64,000 bases of DNA. Origin: Salvelinus alpinus (Eukaryota; Chordata; Actinopteri; Salmoniformes; Salmonidae). The translations under genes and the position numbers were made by a program. The DNA is taken from positions 85,717,809 to 85,781,808 of the forward strand of contig NC_092091.1 of the NCBI RefSeq assembly GCF_045679555.1, written 5' to 3'. Positions 45,101 through 58,491 of the stretch are shown one piece after another; position 1 is the stretch's first letter, and every line of letters begins with the position of its first letter. The notes beneath the pieces were generated by a model. The model was not told the origin of the DNA. It was given only the letters and a program-made list of their open reading frames with translations, and ran no database searches.

Positions 45101-48100
45101 TAACTTACACATCCATGGTGGTGACATTAACCCTTGGTAGACTATATAACTTAAACATCCATGGTGGAGACATTAACACTTGGTAGAATATATAACTTAC
45201 ACATCCATGGTGGTGACATTAACACTTGGTAGAATATATAACTTACACATCCATGGTGGTGACATTAACACTTGGTAGAATATATAACTTAAACATCCAT
45301 GGTGGTGACATTAACACTTGGTAGAATATATAACTTAAACATCCATGGTGGAGACATTAACACTTGGTAGAATATATAACTTAAACATCCATGGTGGTGA
45401 CATTAACACTTGGTAGACTATATAACTTAAACATCCATGGTGGTGACATTAACACTTGGTAGAATATATAACTTAAACATCCATGGTGGTGACATTAACA
45501 CTTGGTAGAATATATAACTTAAACATCCATGGTGGTTACATTAACACTTGGTAGACTATATAACTTAAACATCCATGGTGGAGACATTAACACTTGGTAG
45601 AATATATAACTTAAACATCCATGGTGGTGACATTAACACTTGGTAGAATATATAACTTAAACATCCATGGTGGTGACATTAACACTTGGTAGAATATATA
45701 ACTTAAACATCCATGGTGGTGACATTAACACTTGGTAGGCTATATAACTTAAACATCCATGGTGGAGACATTAACACTTGGTAGAATATATAACTTAAAC
45801 ATCCATGGTGGTGACATTAACACTTGGTAGACTATATAACTTAAACCTCCATGGTGGAGACATTAACACTTGGTAGAATATATAACTTAAACATCCATGG
45901 TGGTGACATTAACACTTGGTAGACTATATAACTTAAACATCCATGGTGGTGACATTGACACTTGGTAGAATATATAACTTAAACATCCATGGTGGAGACA
46001 TTAACACTTGGTAGACTATATAACTTAAACATCCATGGTGGTGACATTAACACTTGGTAGACTATATAACTTAAACATCCATGGTGGTGACATTAACACT
46101 TGGTAGACTATATAACTTAAACATCCATGGTGGTGACATTAATACTTGGTAGAATATATAACTTAAACATCCATGGTGGTGACATTAACACTTGGTAGAA
46201 TATATAACTTAAACATCCATGGTGGTGACATTAACACTTGGTAGAATATATAACTTAAACATCCATGGTGGTGACATTAACACTTGGTAGAATATATACC
46301 TTAAACATCCATGGTGGTGACATTAACACTTGGTAGAATATATAACTTAAACATCCATGGTGGTGACATTAACACTTGGTAGAATATATAACTTAAACAT
46401 CCATGGTGGTGACATTAACACTTGGTAGAATATATAACTTAAACATCCATGGTGGTGACATTAACACTTGGTAGACTATATAACTTAAACATCCATGGTG
46501 GTGACATTAACACTTGGTAGAATATATAACTTAAACATCCATGGTGGTGACATTAACACTTGGTAGGCTATATAACTTAAACATCCATGGTGGAGACATT
46601 AACACTTGGTAGAATATATAACTTAAACATCCATGGTGGTGACATTAACACTTGGTAGACTATATAACTTAAACCTCCATGGTGGAGACATTAACACTTG
46701 GTAGAATATATAACTTAAACATCCATGGTGGTGACATTAACACTTGGTAGACTATATAACTTAAACATCCATGGTGGTGACATTGACACTTGGTAGAATA
46801 TATAACTTAAACATCCATGGTGGAGACATTAACACTTGGTAGACTATATAACTTAAACATCCATGGTGGTGACATTAACACTTGGTAGACTATATAACTT
46901 AAACATCCATGGTGGTGACATTAACACTTGGTAGACTATATAACTTAAACATCCATGGTGGTGACATTAATACTTGGTAGAATATATAACTTAAACATCC
47001 ATGGTGGTGACATTAACACTTGGTAGAATATATAACTTAAACATCCATGGTGGTGACATTAACACTTGGTAGAATATATAACTTAAACATCCATGGTGGT
47101 GACATTAACACTTGGTAGAATATATACCTTAAACATCCATGGTGGTGACATTAACACTTGGTAGAATATATAACTTAAACATCCATGGTGGTGACATTAA
47201 CACTTGGTAGAATATATAACTTAAACATCCATGGTGGTGACATTAACACTTGGTAGAATATATAACTTAAACATCCATGGTGGTGACATTAACACTTGGT
47301 AGACTATATAACTTAAACATCCATGGTGGTGACATTAACACTTGGTAGACTATATAACTTAAACAATCATGGTGGTGACATTAACACTTGGTAGACTATA
47401 TAACTTAAACATCCATGGTGGTGACATTAACACTTGGTAGAATATATAACTTAAACATCCATGGTGGTGACATTAACACTTGGTAGAATATATAACTTAA
47501 ACATCCATGGTGGTGACATTAACACTTGGTAGAATATATAACTTAAACATCCATGGTGGTGACATTAACACTTGGTAGAATATATAACTTAAACATCCAT
47601 GGTGGTGACATTAACACTTGGTAGAATATATACCTTAAACATCCATGGTGGTGACATTAACACTTGGTAGAATATATAACTTAAACATCCATGGTGGTGA
47701 CATTAACACTTGGTAGAATATATAACTTAAACATCCATGGTGGTGACATTAACACTTGGTAGAATATATAACTTAAACATCCATGGTGGTGACATTAACA
47801 CTTGGTAGACTATATAACTTAAACATCCATGGTGGTGACATTAACACTTGGTAGACTATATAACTTAAACAATCATGGTGGTGACATTAACACTTGGTAG
47901 ACTATATAACTTAAACATCCATGGTGGTGACATTAACACTTGGTAGAATATATAACTTAAACATCCATGGTGGTGACATTAACACTTGGTAGAATATATA
48001 ACTTAAACATCCATCATGGTGACATTAACACTTGGTAGAATATATAACTTAAACATCCATGGTGGAGACATTAACACTTGGTAGAATATATAACTTAAAC

Positions 48101-51100
48101 ATCCATGGTGGTGACATTAACACTTGGTAGAATATATACCTTAAACATCCATGGTGGTGACATTAACACTTGGTAGAATATATAACTTAAACATCCATGG
48201 TGGTGACATTAACACTTGGTAGAATATATACCTTAAACATCCATGGTGGTGACATTAACACTTGGTAGAATATATAACTTAAACATCCATGGTGGTGACA
48301 TTAACACTTGGTAGAATATATAACTTAAACATCCATGGTGGTGACATTAACACTTGGTAGACTATATAACTTAAACATCCATGGTGGTGACATTGACACT
48401 TGGTAGAATATATAACTTAAACATCCATGGTGGTGACATTAACACTTGGTAGACTATATAACTTAAACATCCATGGTGGTGACATTAACACTTGGTAGAA
48501 TATATAACTTAAACATCCATGGTGGTGACATTAACACTTGGTAGACTATATAACTTAAACATCCATGGTGGTGACATTGACACTTGGTAGAATATATAAC
48601 TTAAACATCCATGGTGATGACATTAACACTTGGTAGAATATATAACTTAAACATCCATGGTGGTGACATTAACACTTGGTAGAATATATAACTTAAACAT
48701 CCATGGTGGTGACATTAACACTTGGTAGAATATATAACTTAAACATCCATGGTGGTGACATTAACACTTGGTAGAATATATAACTTAAACATCCATGGTG
48801 GTGACATTAACACTTGGTAGAATATATAACTTAAACATCCATGGTGGTGACATTAACACTTGGTAGAATATATAACTTAAACATCCATGGTGGTGACATT
48901 AACACTTGGTAGAATATATAACTTAAACATCCATGGTGGTGACATTAACACTTGGTAGAATATATAACTTAAACATCCATGGTGGTGACATTAACACTTG
49001 GTAGAATATATAACTTAAACATCCATGGTGGTGACATTAACACTTGGTAGAATATATAACTTAAACATCCATGGTGGTGACATTAACACTTGGTAGAATA
49101 TATAACTTAAACATCCATCATGGTGACATTAACACTTGGTAGAATATATAACTTAAACATCCATGGTGGTGACATTAACACTTGGTAGAATATATAACTT
49201 AAACATCCATGGTGGTGACATTAACACTTGGTAGAATATATAACTTAAACATCCATGGTGGTGACATTAACACTTGGTAGACTATATAACTTAAACATCC
49301 ATGGTGGTGACATTAACACTTGGTAGACTATATAACTTAAACATCCATGGTGGTGACATTAACACTTGGTAGAATATATAACTTAAACATCCATGGTGGT
49401 GACATTAACACTTGGTAGACTATATAACTTAAACATCCATGGTGGTGACATTAACACTTGGTAGAATATATAACTTAAACATCCATGGTGGTGACATTAA
49501 CACTTGGTAGACTATATAACTTAAACATCCATGGTGGTGACATTAACACTTGGTAGACTATATAACTTAAACATCCATGGTGGTGACATTAACACTTGGT
49601 AGAATATATAACTTAAACATCCATGGTGGTGACATTAACACTTGGTAGACTATATAACTTAAACATCCATGGTGGTGACATTAACACTTGGTAGACTATA
49701 TAACTTAAACATCCATGGTGGTGACATTAACACTTGGTAGAATATATAACTTAAACATCCATGGTGGTGACATTAACACTTGGTAGAATATATAACTTAA
49801 ACATCCATGGTGGTGACATTAATACTTGGTAGAATATATAACTTAAACATCCATGGTGGTGACATTAACACTTGGTAGAATATATAACTTAAACATCCAT
49901 GGTGGTGACATTAACACTTGGTAGACTATATAACTTAAACATCCATGGTGGTGACATTAACACTTGGTAGACTATATAACTTAAACATCCATGGTGGTGA
50001 CATTAACACTTGGTAGAATATATAACTTAAACATCCATGGTGGTGACATTAACACTTGGTAGAATATATAACTTAAACATCCATGGTGGTGACATTAACA
50101 CTTGGTAGAATATATAACTTAAACATCCATGGTGGTGACATTAACACTTGGTAGAATATATAACTTAAACAATCATGGTGGTGACATTAACACTTGGTAG
50201 AATATATAACTTAAACATCCATGGTGGTGACATTAACACTTGGTAGAATATATAACTTAAACATCCATGGTGGTGACATTAACACTTGGTAGAATATATA
50301 ACTTAAACATCCATGGTGGTGACATTAACACTTGGTAGACTATATAACTTAAACATCCATGGTGGTGACATTAACACTTGGTAGACTATATAACTTAAAC
50401 ATCCATGGTGGTGACATTAACACTTGGTAGAATATATAACTTAAACATCCATGGTGGTGACATTAACACTTGGTAGACTATATAACTTAAACATCCATGG
50501 TGGTGACATTAACACTTGGTAGACTATATAACTTAAACATCCATGGTGGTGACATTAACACTTGGTAGACTATATAACTTAAACATCCATGGTGGTGACA
50601 TTAACACTTGGTAGACTATATAACTTAAACATCCATGGTGGTGACATTAACACTTGGTAGAATATATAACTTAAACAATCATGGTGGTGACATTAACACT
50701 TGGTAGAATATATAACTTAAACATCCATGGTGGAGACATTAACACTTGGTAGACTATATAACTTAAACATCCATGGTGGTGACATTAACACTTGGTAGAC
50801 TATATAACTTAAACATCCATGGTGGTGACATTAACACTTGGTAGACTATATAACTTAAACATCCATGGTGGTGACATTAACACTTGGTAGAATATATAAC
50901 TTAAACAATCATGGTGGTGACATTAACACTTGGTAGAATATATAACTTAAACATCCATGGTGGAGACATTAACACTTGGTAGAATATATAACTTAAACAT
51001 CCATGGTGGTGACATTAACACTTGGTAGAATATATAACTTAAACATCCATGGTGGAGACATTAACACTTGGTAGAATATATAACTTAAACATCCATGGTG

Positions 51101-51564
51101 GTGACATTAACACTTGGTAGAATATATAACTTAAACATCCATGGTGGTGACATTAACACTTGGTAGAATATATAACTTAAACATCCATGGTGGTGACATT
51201 AACACTTGGTAGAATATATAACTTAAACATCCATGGTGGAGACATTAACACTTGGTAGAATATATAACTTAAACATCCATGGTGGTGACATTAACACTTG
51301 GTAGACTATATAACTTAAACATCCATGGTGGTGACATTAACACTTGGTAGACTATATAACTTAAACCTCCATGGTGGTGACATTAATACTTGGTAGAATA
51401 TATAACTTAAACATCCATGGTGGTGACATTAACACTTGGTAGACTATATAACTTAAACATCCATGGTGGTGACATTAATACTTGGTAGAATATATAACTT
51501 AAACATCCATGGTGGTGACATTAACACTTGGTAGAATATATAACTTAAACATCCATGGTGGTGA
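33167..51564. repeat. 46-bp satellite array, main block (399 full units and 44 bases)
   Basis: Unit ttaacacttggtagaatata, then taacttaaacatccatggtg, then gtgaca. The first unit starts at 33167 and the last before the insert starts at 51521; 51521 minus 33167 is 18354, exactly 399 x 46. Marker variants stay in phase throughout, so there is no net insertion or deletion. Variation is by substitution: taaac/tacac/tctac, ggtggtg/ggtggag, tagaat/tagact, and rarer cattaaccc, taggct, cattgac, attaatac, aacaatcat, tatacct. No transcript or protein signal; stop codons occur in all frames. It lies in what looks like intron 1 of tomm5. Confidence 0.98.
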
Positions 51565-52141
51565 TGTCGGGGCAGGTTCCTTGTTCCTTGTCAATCATTT
51601 GCTTATTGGTGAAATCAGTAATCAGACATTATCTTTAAGTAAATCAATCATTCATTTATTAATGCAATTTCAGACAGAAGTTGACAACGGGAACACAGCA
51701 TGTATGTTTCAGGGTAAGTTCTGCACCCCACCTCAGGACACAGCTGATTATATACATGTGATCACTCCCTAGTGGTATGATCACCTACGTCAATGTATGT
51801 GTGTATCAATAAGCTGAGGTTACCTTATAAGACAACCTAGTTCAGTAACATCTCTGAATTCATTAGCATTGTCCACTGTCACACAAGATCAACATGTCAA
51901 AACCAGACAGTGGTTACTTCTCTTTGTCTAGTTTCAGTCTGACTCAGACCCAGCCTGTAAGCACACACTCACAACAGCCAGGGCTTAACCACAAAGACTA
52001 ATATAGATGCTTGTACAACGTATAGTGGCAGAGTTTAGACACATAGCAACAGTATCTATTATAAGGCCTGCAGCAAAAGATATGAATCCTAAGGTCCCCT
52101 TAATCAATAATGGGGAGGGTCTTTGGGACCCACCCCCTGCA
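51565..52141. mobile_element. LTR-like insert in the satellite (solo LTR candidate), copy A
   Basis: 577 bases starting tgtcggggca and ending caccccctgca (TG...CA ends), flanked by gtga on both sides, a 4-base target duplication. No coding content inside. This is what a solo LTR left after recombination looks like. Family not assigned. It is treated as a fossil; no internal retroelement genes are present. Confidence 0.6.
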
Positions 52142-52583
52142 GTGACATTAACACTTGGTAGAATATATACCTTAAACCTCCATGGTGGTGACATTAACAC
52201 TTGGTAGACTATATAACTTAAACATCCATGGTGGTGACATTAACACTTGGTAGAATATATAACTTAAACCTCCATGGTGGTGACATTAACACTTGGTAGA
52301 ATATATAACTTAAACCTCCATGGTGGTGACATTAACACTTGGTAGACTATATAACTTAAACATCCATGGTGGTGACATTAACACTTGGTAGAATATATAA
52401 CTTAAACCTCCATGGTGGTGACATTAACACTTGGTAGACTATATAACTTAAACATCCATGGTGGTGACATTAACACTTGGTAGAATATATAACTTAAACC
52501 TCCATGGTGGTGACATTAACACTTGGTAGACTATATAACTTAAACATCCATGGTGGTGACATTAACACTTGGTAGACTATATA
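52142..52583. repeat. 46-bp satellite, second block
   Basis: About 9-10 units. Here the variant aacctccatgg is common and often alternates with aacatccatgg, giving a two-unit pattern not seen in the main block. Confidence 0.95.
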
Positions 52584-54186
52584 CAGTGGGGCAAAAAAGT
52601 ATTTAGTCAGCCACCAATTGTGCAAGTTCTCCCACTTAAAAAGATGAGAGAGGCCTGTAATTTTCATCATAGGTACACTTCAACTATGACAGACAAAATG
52701 AGAAAAAAAATCCAGAAAATCACATTGTAGGATTTTTAATGAATTTATTTGAAAATTATGGTGGAAAATAAGTATTTGGTCACCTACAAACAAGCAAGAT
52801 TTCTGGCTCTCACAGACCTGTAACTTCTTCTTTAAGAGGCTCCTCTGTCCTCCACTCCTTACCTGTATTAATGGCACCTGTTTGAACTTGTTATCAGTAT
52901 AAAAGACACCTGTCCACAACCTCAAACAGTCACACTCCAAACTCCACTATGGCCAAGACCAAAGAGCTATCAAAGGACACCAGAAACAAAATTGTAGACC
53001 TGCACCAGGCTGGGAAGACTGAATCTGCAATAGGTAAGCAGCTTGGTTTGAAGAAATCAACTGTGGGAGCAATTATTAGGAAATGGAAGACATACAAGAC
53101 CACTGATAATCTCCCTCGATCTGGGGCTCCACGCAAGATCTCACCCCGTGGGGTCAAAATGATCACAAGAACGGTGAGCAAAAATCCCAGAACCACACGG
53201 GGGGACCTAGTGAATGACCTGCAGAGAGCTGGGACCAAAGTAACAAAGCCTACCATCAGTAACACACTACGCCGCCAGGGACTCAAATCCTGCAGTGCCA
53301 GACGTGTCCCCCTGCTTAAGCCAGTACATGTCCAGGCCCGTCTGAAGTTTGCTAGAGAGCATTTGGATGATCCAGAAGAAGATTGGGAGAATGTCATATG
53401 GTCAGATGAAACCAAAATATAACTTTTTGGTAAAAACTCAACTCGTCGTGTTTGGAGGACAAAGAATGCTGAGTTGCATCCAAAGAACACCATACCTACT
53501 GTGAAGCATGGGGGTGGAAACATCATGCTTTGGGGCTGTTTTTCTGCAAAGGGACCAGGACGACTGATCCGTGTAAAGGACAGAATGAATGGGGCCATGT
53601 ATCGTGAGATTTTGAGTGAAAACCTCCTTCCATCAGCAAGGGCATTGAAGATGAAACGTGGCTGGGTCTTTCAGCATGACAATGATCCCAAACACACCGC
53701 CCGGGCAACGGAGTGGCTTCGTAAGAAGCATTTCAAGGTCCTGGAGTGGCCTAGCCAGTCTCCAGATCTCAACCCCATAGAAAATCTTTGGAGGGAGTTG
53801 AAAGTCCGTGTTGCCCAGCAACAGCCCCAAAACATCACTGTTCTAGAGGAGATCTGCATGGAGGAATGGGCCAAAATACCAGCAACAGTGTGTGAAAACC
53901 TTGTGAAGACTTACAGAAAACGTTTGACCTCTGTCATTGCCAACAAAGGGTATATAACAAAGTATTGAGATAAACTTTTGTTATTGACCAAATACTTATT
54001 TTCCACCATAATTTGCAAATAAATTCATAAAAAATCCTACAATGTGATTTTCTGGAGAAAAAAAATCTCATTTTTTCTGGCATAGTTGAAGTGTACCTAT
54101 GATGAAAATTACAGGCCTCTCTCATCTTTTTAAGTGGGAGAACTTGCACAATTGGTGGCTGACTAAATACCTTTTTTGCCCCACTG
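52584..54186 (+). mobile_element. Nearly intact Tc1-type transposon in the satellite
   Basis: The element starts cagtggggcaaaaaagtatt and ends gccccactg, bounded by TA on each side; removing it restores a perfect 46-bp unit. Long terminal inverted repeats of about 200 bases are visible (52584-52790 and 53980-54186). Length 1603 bases, usual for autonomous Tc1 elements. It inserted after this part of the array had formed. It is the most complete mobile element in the window. Confidence 0.95.
52949..53968 (+). pseudogene. Tc1-type transposase with one in-frame stop
   Basis: ATG at 52949 opens [20 protein letters not shown]. Residues 1-55 form the first helix-turn-helix, followed by [11 protein letters not shown] (GRPR-like hook), a second helix-turn-helix (about 65-120) and the DDE catalytic domain: WSDETKI with Asp153, [25 protein letters not shown] with the second Asp, [11 protein letters not shown] with the Glu. 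A TAA at 53420-53422 follows DETKI, where related elements normally have Glu. The frame is otherwise the same and open to the stop after GYITKY at 53968, about 339 codons in all. Function would be cut-and-paste transposition at TA; this copy is inactive by itself. Confidence 0.93.
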
Positions 54187-55314
54187 TAACTTAAACATCC
54201 ATGGTGGTGACATTAACACTTGGTAGACTATATAACTTCTACATCCATGGTGGTGACATTAACACTTGGTAGAATATATAACTTAAACATCCATGGTGGT
54301 GACATTAACCCTTGGTAGACTATATAACTTAAACATCCATGGTGGTGACATTAACACTTGGTAGAATATATAACTTAAACAATCATGGTGGTGACATTGA
54401 CACTTGGTAGACTATATAACTTAAACATCCATGGTGGTGACATTAACACTTGGTAGACTATATAACTTAAACATCCATGGTGGTGACATTAACACTTGGT
54501 AGAATATATAACTTAAACATCCATGGTGGTGACATTAACACTTGGTAGACTATATAACTTAAACATCCATGGTGGTGACATTAACACTTGGTAGACTATA
54601 TAACTTAAACATCCATGGTGGTGACATTAACCCTTGGTAGACTATATAACCTAAACATCCATGGTGGTGACATTAACACTTGGTAGAATATATAACTTAA
54701 ACATCCATGGTGGTGACATTAACACTTGGTAGACTATATAACTTAAACATCCATGGTGGTGACATTAACACTTGGTAGAATATATAACTTAAACATCCGT
54801 GGTGGTGACATTAACACTTGGTAGAATATATAACTTAAACATCCATGGTGGTGACATTAACACTTGGTAGAATATATAACTTAAACAATCATGGTGGTGA
54901 CATTGACACTTGGTAGACTATATAACTTAAACATCCATGGTGGTGACATTAACACTTGGTAGACTATATAACTTAAACATCCATGGTGGTGACATTAACA
55001 CTTGGTAGACTATATAACTTAAACATCCATGGTGGTGACATTAACACTTGGTAGACTATATAACTTAAACATCCATGGTGGTGACATTAACACTTGGTAG
55101 AATATATAACTTAAACATCCATGGTGGTGACATTAACACTTGGTAGAATATATAACTTAAACATCCATGGTGGAGACATTAACACTTGGTAGACTATATA
55201 ACTTAAACATCCATGGTGGTGACATTAACACTTGGTAGACTATATAACTTAAACATCCATGGTGGTGACATTAACACTTGGTAGAATATATAACTTAAAC
55301 ATCCATGGTGGTGA
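54187..55314. repeat. 46-bp satellite, third block
   Basis: About 24 units, with cattaaccc, aacaatcat and cattgac variants, ending again in ggtggtga before copy B of the LTR-like insert. Confidence 0.96.
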
Positions 55315-55890
55315 TGTCGGGGCAGGTTCCTTGTTCCTTGTCAATCATTTGCTTATTGGTGAAATCAGTAATCAGACATTATCTTTAAGTAAATAAATCA
55401 TTCATTTATTAATGCAATTGCAGACAGAAGTTGACAAAGGAAACACATCATGTATGTTTCAGAGTAAGTTCTGCACCCCACCTCAGGGCACAGCTGATTA
55501 TATACATGTGATCACTCTTTAGTGGTATGATCACCTACGTCAATGTGTGTGTGTATCAATAAGATGAGGTTACCTTATAAGACAACCTAGTACAGTAGCT
55601 TCTCTGAATTCATTAGCATTGTCCACTGTCACACAAGATCAACATGTCAAAACCAGACAGTGGTTACTTCTCTTTATCTAGTTTCAGTCTGACTCAGACC
55701 CAGCCTGCAAGCACACACTCACAACAGCCAGAGCTTAACCACAAAGACTAATATAGATGCTTGTACAACGAAGAGTGGCAGAGTTTAGACACATAGCAAC
55801 AGTATCTATTATAAGGCCTGCAGCAAAACATATGAATCTTAAAGTCCCTTAATTAACAATGAGGAGGGTCTCTGGAACTCACCCCCTACA
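55315..55890. mobile_element. LTR-like insert in the satellite, copy B
   Basis: 576 bases, the same element as 51565-52141 at the same point of the 46-bp unit, in the same orientation and with the same gtga flanks. About 5% different from copy A by eye. Identical site and phase suggest that one insertion was copied together with surrounding satellite rather than two insertions. Treated as a fossil. Confidence 0.65.
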
Positions 55891-56803
55891 GTGACATTAA
55901 CACTTGGTAGAATATATAACTTAAACATCCATGGTGGTGACATTAACACTTGGTAGACTATATAACTTAAACATCCATGGTGGTGACATTAACCCTTGGT
56001 AGACTATATAACTTAAACATCCATGGTGGTGACATTAACACTTGGTAGAATATATAACTTAAACATCCATGGTGGTGACATTAACACTTGGTAGACTATA
56101 TAACTTAAACATCCATGGTGGTGACATTAACACTTGGTAGAATATATAACTTAAACATCCATGGTGGTGACATTAACACTTGGTAGAATATATAACTTAA
56201 ACATCCATGGTGGAGACATTAACACTTGGTAGACTATATAACTTAAACATCCATGGTGGTGACATTAACACTTGGTAGACTATATAACTTAAACCTCCAT
56301 GGTGGTGACATTAACACTTGGTAGAATATATAACTTAAACATCCATGGTGGTGACATTAACACTTGGTAGAATATATAACTTAAACATCCATGGTGGTGA
56401 CATTAACACTTGGTAGACTATATAACTTAAACATCCATGGTGGTGACATTAACACTTGGTAGACTATATAACTTAAACATCCATGGTGGTGACATTAACA
56501 CTTGGTAGAATATATAACTTAAACATCCATGGTGGTGACATTAACACTTGGTAGAATATATAACTTAAACAATCATGGTGGTGACATTAACACTTGGTAG
56601 AATATATAACTTAAACATCCATGGTGGTGACATTAACACTTGGTAGACTATATAACTTAAACATCCATGGTGGTGACATTAACACTTGGTAGACTATATA
56701 ACTTAAACAATCATGGTGGTGACATTAACACTTGGTAGAATATATAACTTAAACATCCATGGTGGTGACATTAACACTTGGTAGAATATATAACTTAAAC
56801 ATA
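55891..56803. repeat. 46-bp satellite, fourth block and right edge
   Basis: About 20 units ending aatatataacttaaacat, after which attggttgttcctgttggg begins the next array directly. Confidence 0.96.
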
Positions 56804-56805
56804 TT

Positions 56806-58490
56806 GGTTGTTCCTGTTGGGTAGCAACTTCACCTGCTTGTTGTTGTTGTCATGGTTATTCCTGTTGGGTAGCAACTTCACAAGCTTGTTGTTGTTGTTG
56901 TTGTCATGGTAGTTCCTGTTGGGAAGCAACTTCACCAGCTTGTTGTTGTTGTTGTTGTCATGGTAGTTTCTGTTGGGAAGCAACTTCACCAGCTTGTTGT
57001 TGTTGTTGTTGTCATGGTAGTTTCTGTTGGGAAGCAACTTCACCAGCTTGTTGTTGTTGTTGTTGTCATGGTAGTTCCTGTTGGGAAGCAACTTCACCAG
57101 CTTGTTGTTGTTGTTGTTGTCATGGTTATTCCTGTTGGGTAGCAACTTCACCAGCTTGTTGTTGTTGTTGTTGTCATGGTAGTTCCTGTTGGGAAGCAAC
57201 TTCACCAGCTTGTTGTTGTTGTTGTTGTCATGGTTATTCCTGTTGGGTAGCAACTTCACCAGCTTGTTGTTGTTGTTGTTGTCATGGTAGTTCCTGTTGG
57301 GTAGCAACTTCACCAGCTTGTTGTTGTTGTCATGGTTATTCCTGTTGGGAAGCAACTTCACCAGCTTGTTGTTGTTGTTGTTGTCATGGTTGTTCCTGTT
57401 GGGAAGCAACTTCACCAGCTTGTTGTTGTTGTTGTTGTCATGGTTATTCCTGTTGGGTAGCAACTTCACCAGCTTGTTGTTGTTGTTGTTGTCATGGTAG
57501 TTCCTGTTGGGAAGCAACTTCACCAGCTTGTTGTTGTTGTTGTTGTCATGGTTATTCCTGTTGGGTAGCAACTTCACCAGCTTGTTGTTGTTGTTGTTGT
57601 CATGGTAGTTCCTGTTGGGTAGCAACTTCACCAGCTTGTTGTTGTTGTCATGGTTATTCCTGTTGGGTAGCAACTTCACCAGCTTGTTGTTGTTGTTGTT
57701 GTCATGGTTATTCCTGTTGGGTAGCAACTTCACCAAGCTTGTTGTTGTTGTCATGGTAGTTCCTGTTGGGAAGCAACTTCACCAGCTTGTTGTTGTTGTT
57801 GTTGTCATGGTTATTCCTGTTGGGTAGCAACTTCACCAGCTTGTTGTTGTTGTTGTTGTCATGGTTATTCCTGTTGGGTAGCAACTTCACCAGCTTGTTG
57901 TTGTTGTTGTTGTCATGGTTATTCCTGTTGGGTAGCAACTTCACCAGCTTGTTGTTGTTGTTGTTGTCATGGTAGTTCCTGTTGGGAAGCAACTTCACCA
58001 GCTTGTTGTTGTTCTTGTCATGGTTATTCCTGTTGGGTAGCAACTTCACCAGCTTGTTGTTGTTGTTGTTGTCATGGTTGTTCCTGTTGGGTAGCAACTT
58101 CACCAGCTTGTTGTTGTTGTTGTCATGGTTGTTCCTGTTGGGTAGCAACTTCACCAGCTTGTTGTTGTTGTTGTCATGGTTGTTCCTGTTGGGTAGCAAC
58201 TTCACCAGCTTGTTGTTGTCATTGTTGTTGTCATGGTAGTTCCTGTTGGGTAGCAACTTCACCAGCTTGTTGTTGTTGTTGTCGTCACGGTTGTTGCTGT
58301 TGGGTAGCAACTTCATCAGCTTGTTGTTGTTGTTGTCATGGTTGTTCCTGTTGGGAAGCAACTTCACCAGCTTGTTGTTGTCGTTGTTGTTGTCATGGTT
58401 GTTGCTGTTGGGTAGCAACTTCATCAGCTTGTTGTTGTTGTCATGGTTGTTCCTGTTGGGTAGCAACTTCACCAGCTTGTTGTTGTTGTA
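56806..58490. repeat. 54-bp minisatellite with nested GTT microsatellite, about 32 copies
   Basis: Unit ttcctgttgggtagcaactt, then caccagcttgttgttgttgt, then tgttgtcatggtta. Copies vary in 3-base steps through the number of gtt triplets (48, 51 or 54 bases). All lengths are multiples of three, so minus-strand frames of 280 and 319 codons (NNHDNNNNNKLVKLLPNR repeats) stay open. It starts at the tomm5 exon 1 donor and runs to the 46-bp satellite. Confidence 0.96.
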
Positions 58491-58491
58491 C

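Noticed and set aside
33167-56803. CRISPR-like array
   Set aside because: Contiguous 46-bp satellite units with no unique spacers, in an animal genome.
56795-57754. 319-codon Asn-rich frame on the minus strand
   Set aside because: It is the 54-bp minisatellite in frame. Kept only as a possible read-through from tomm5, not as a gene.
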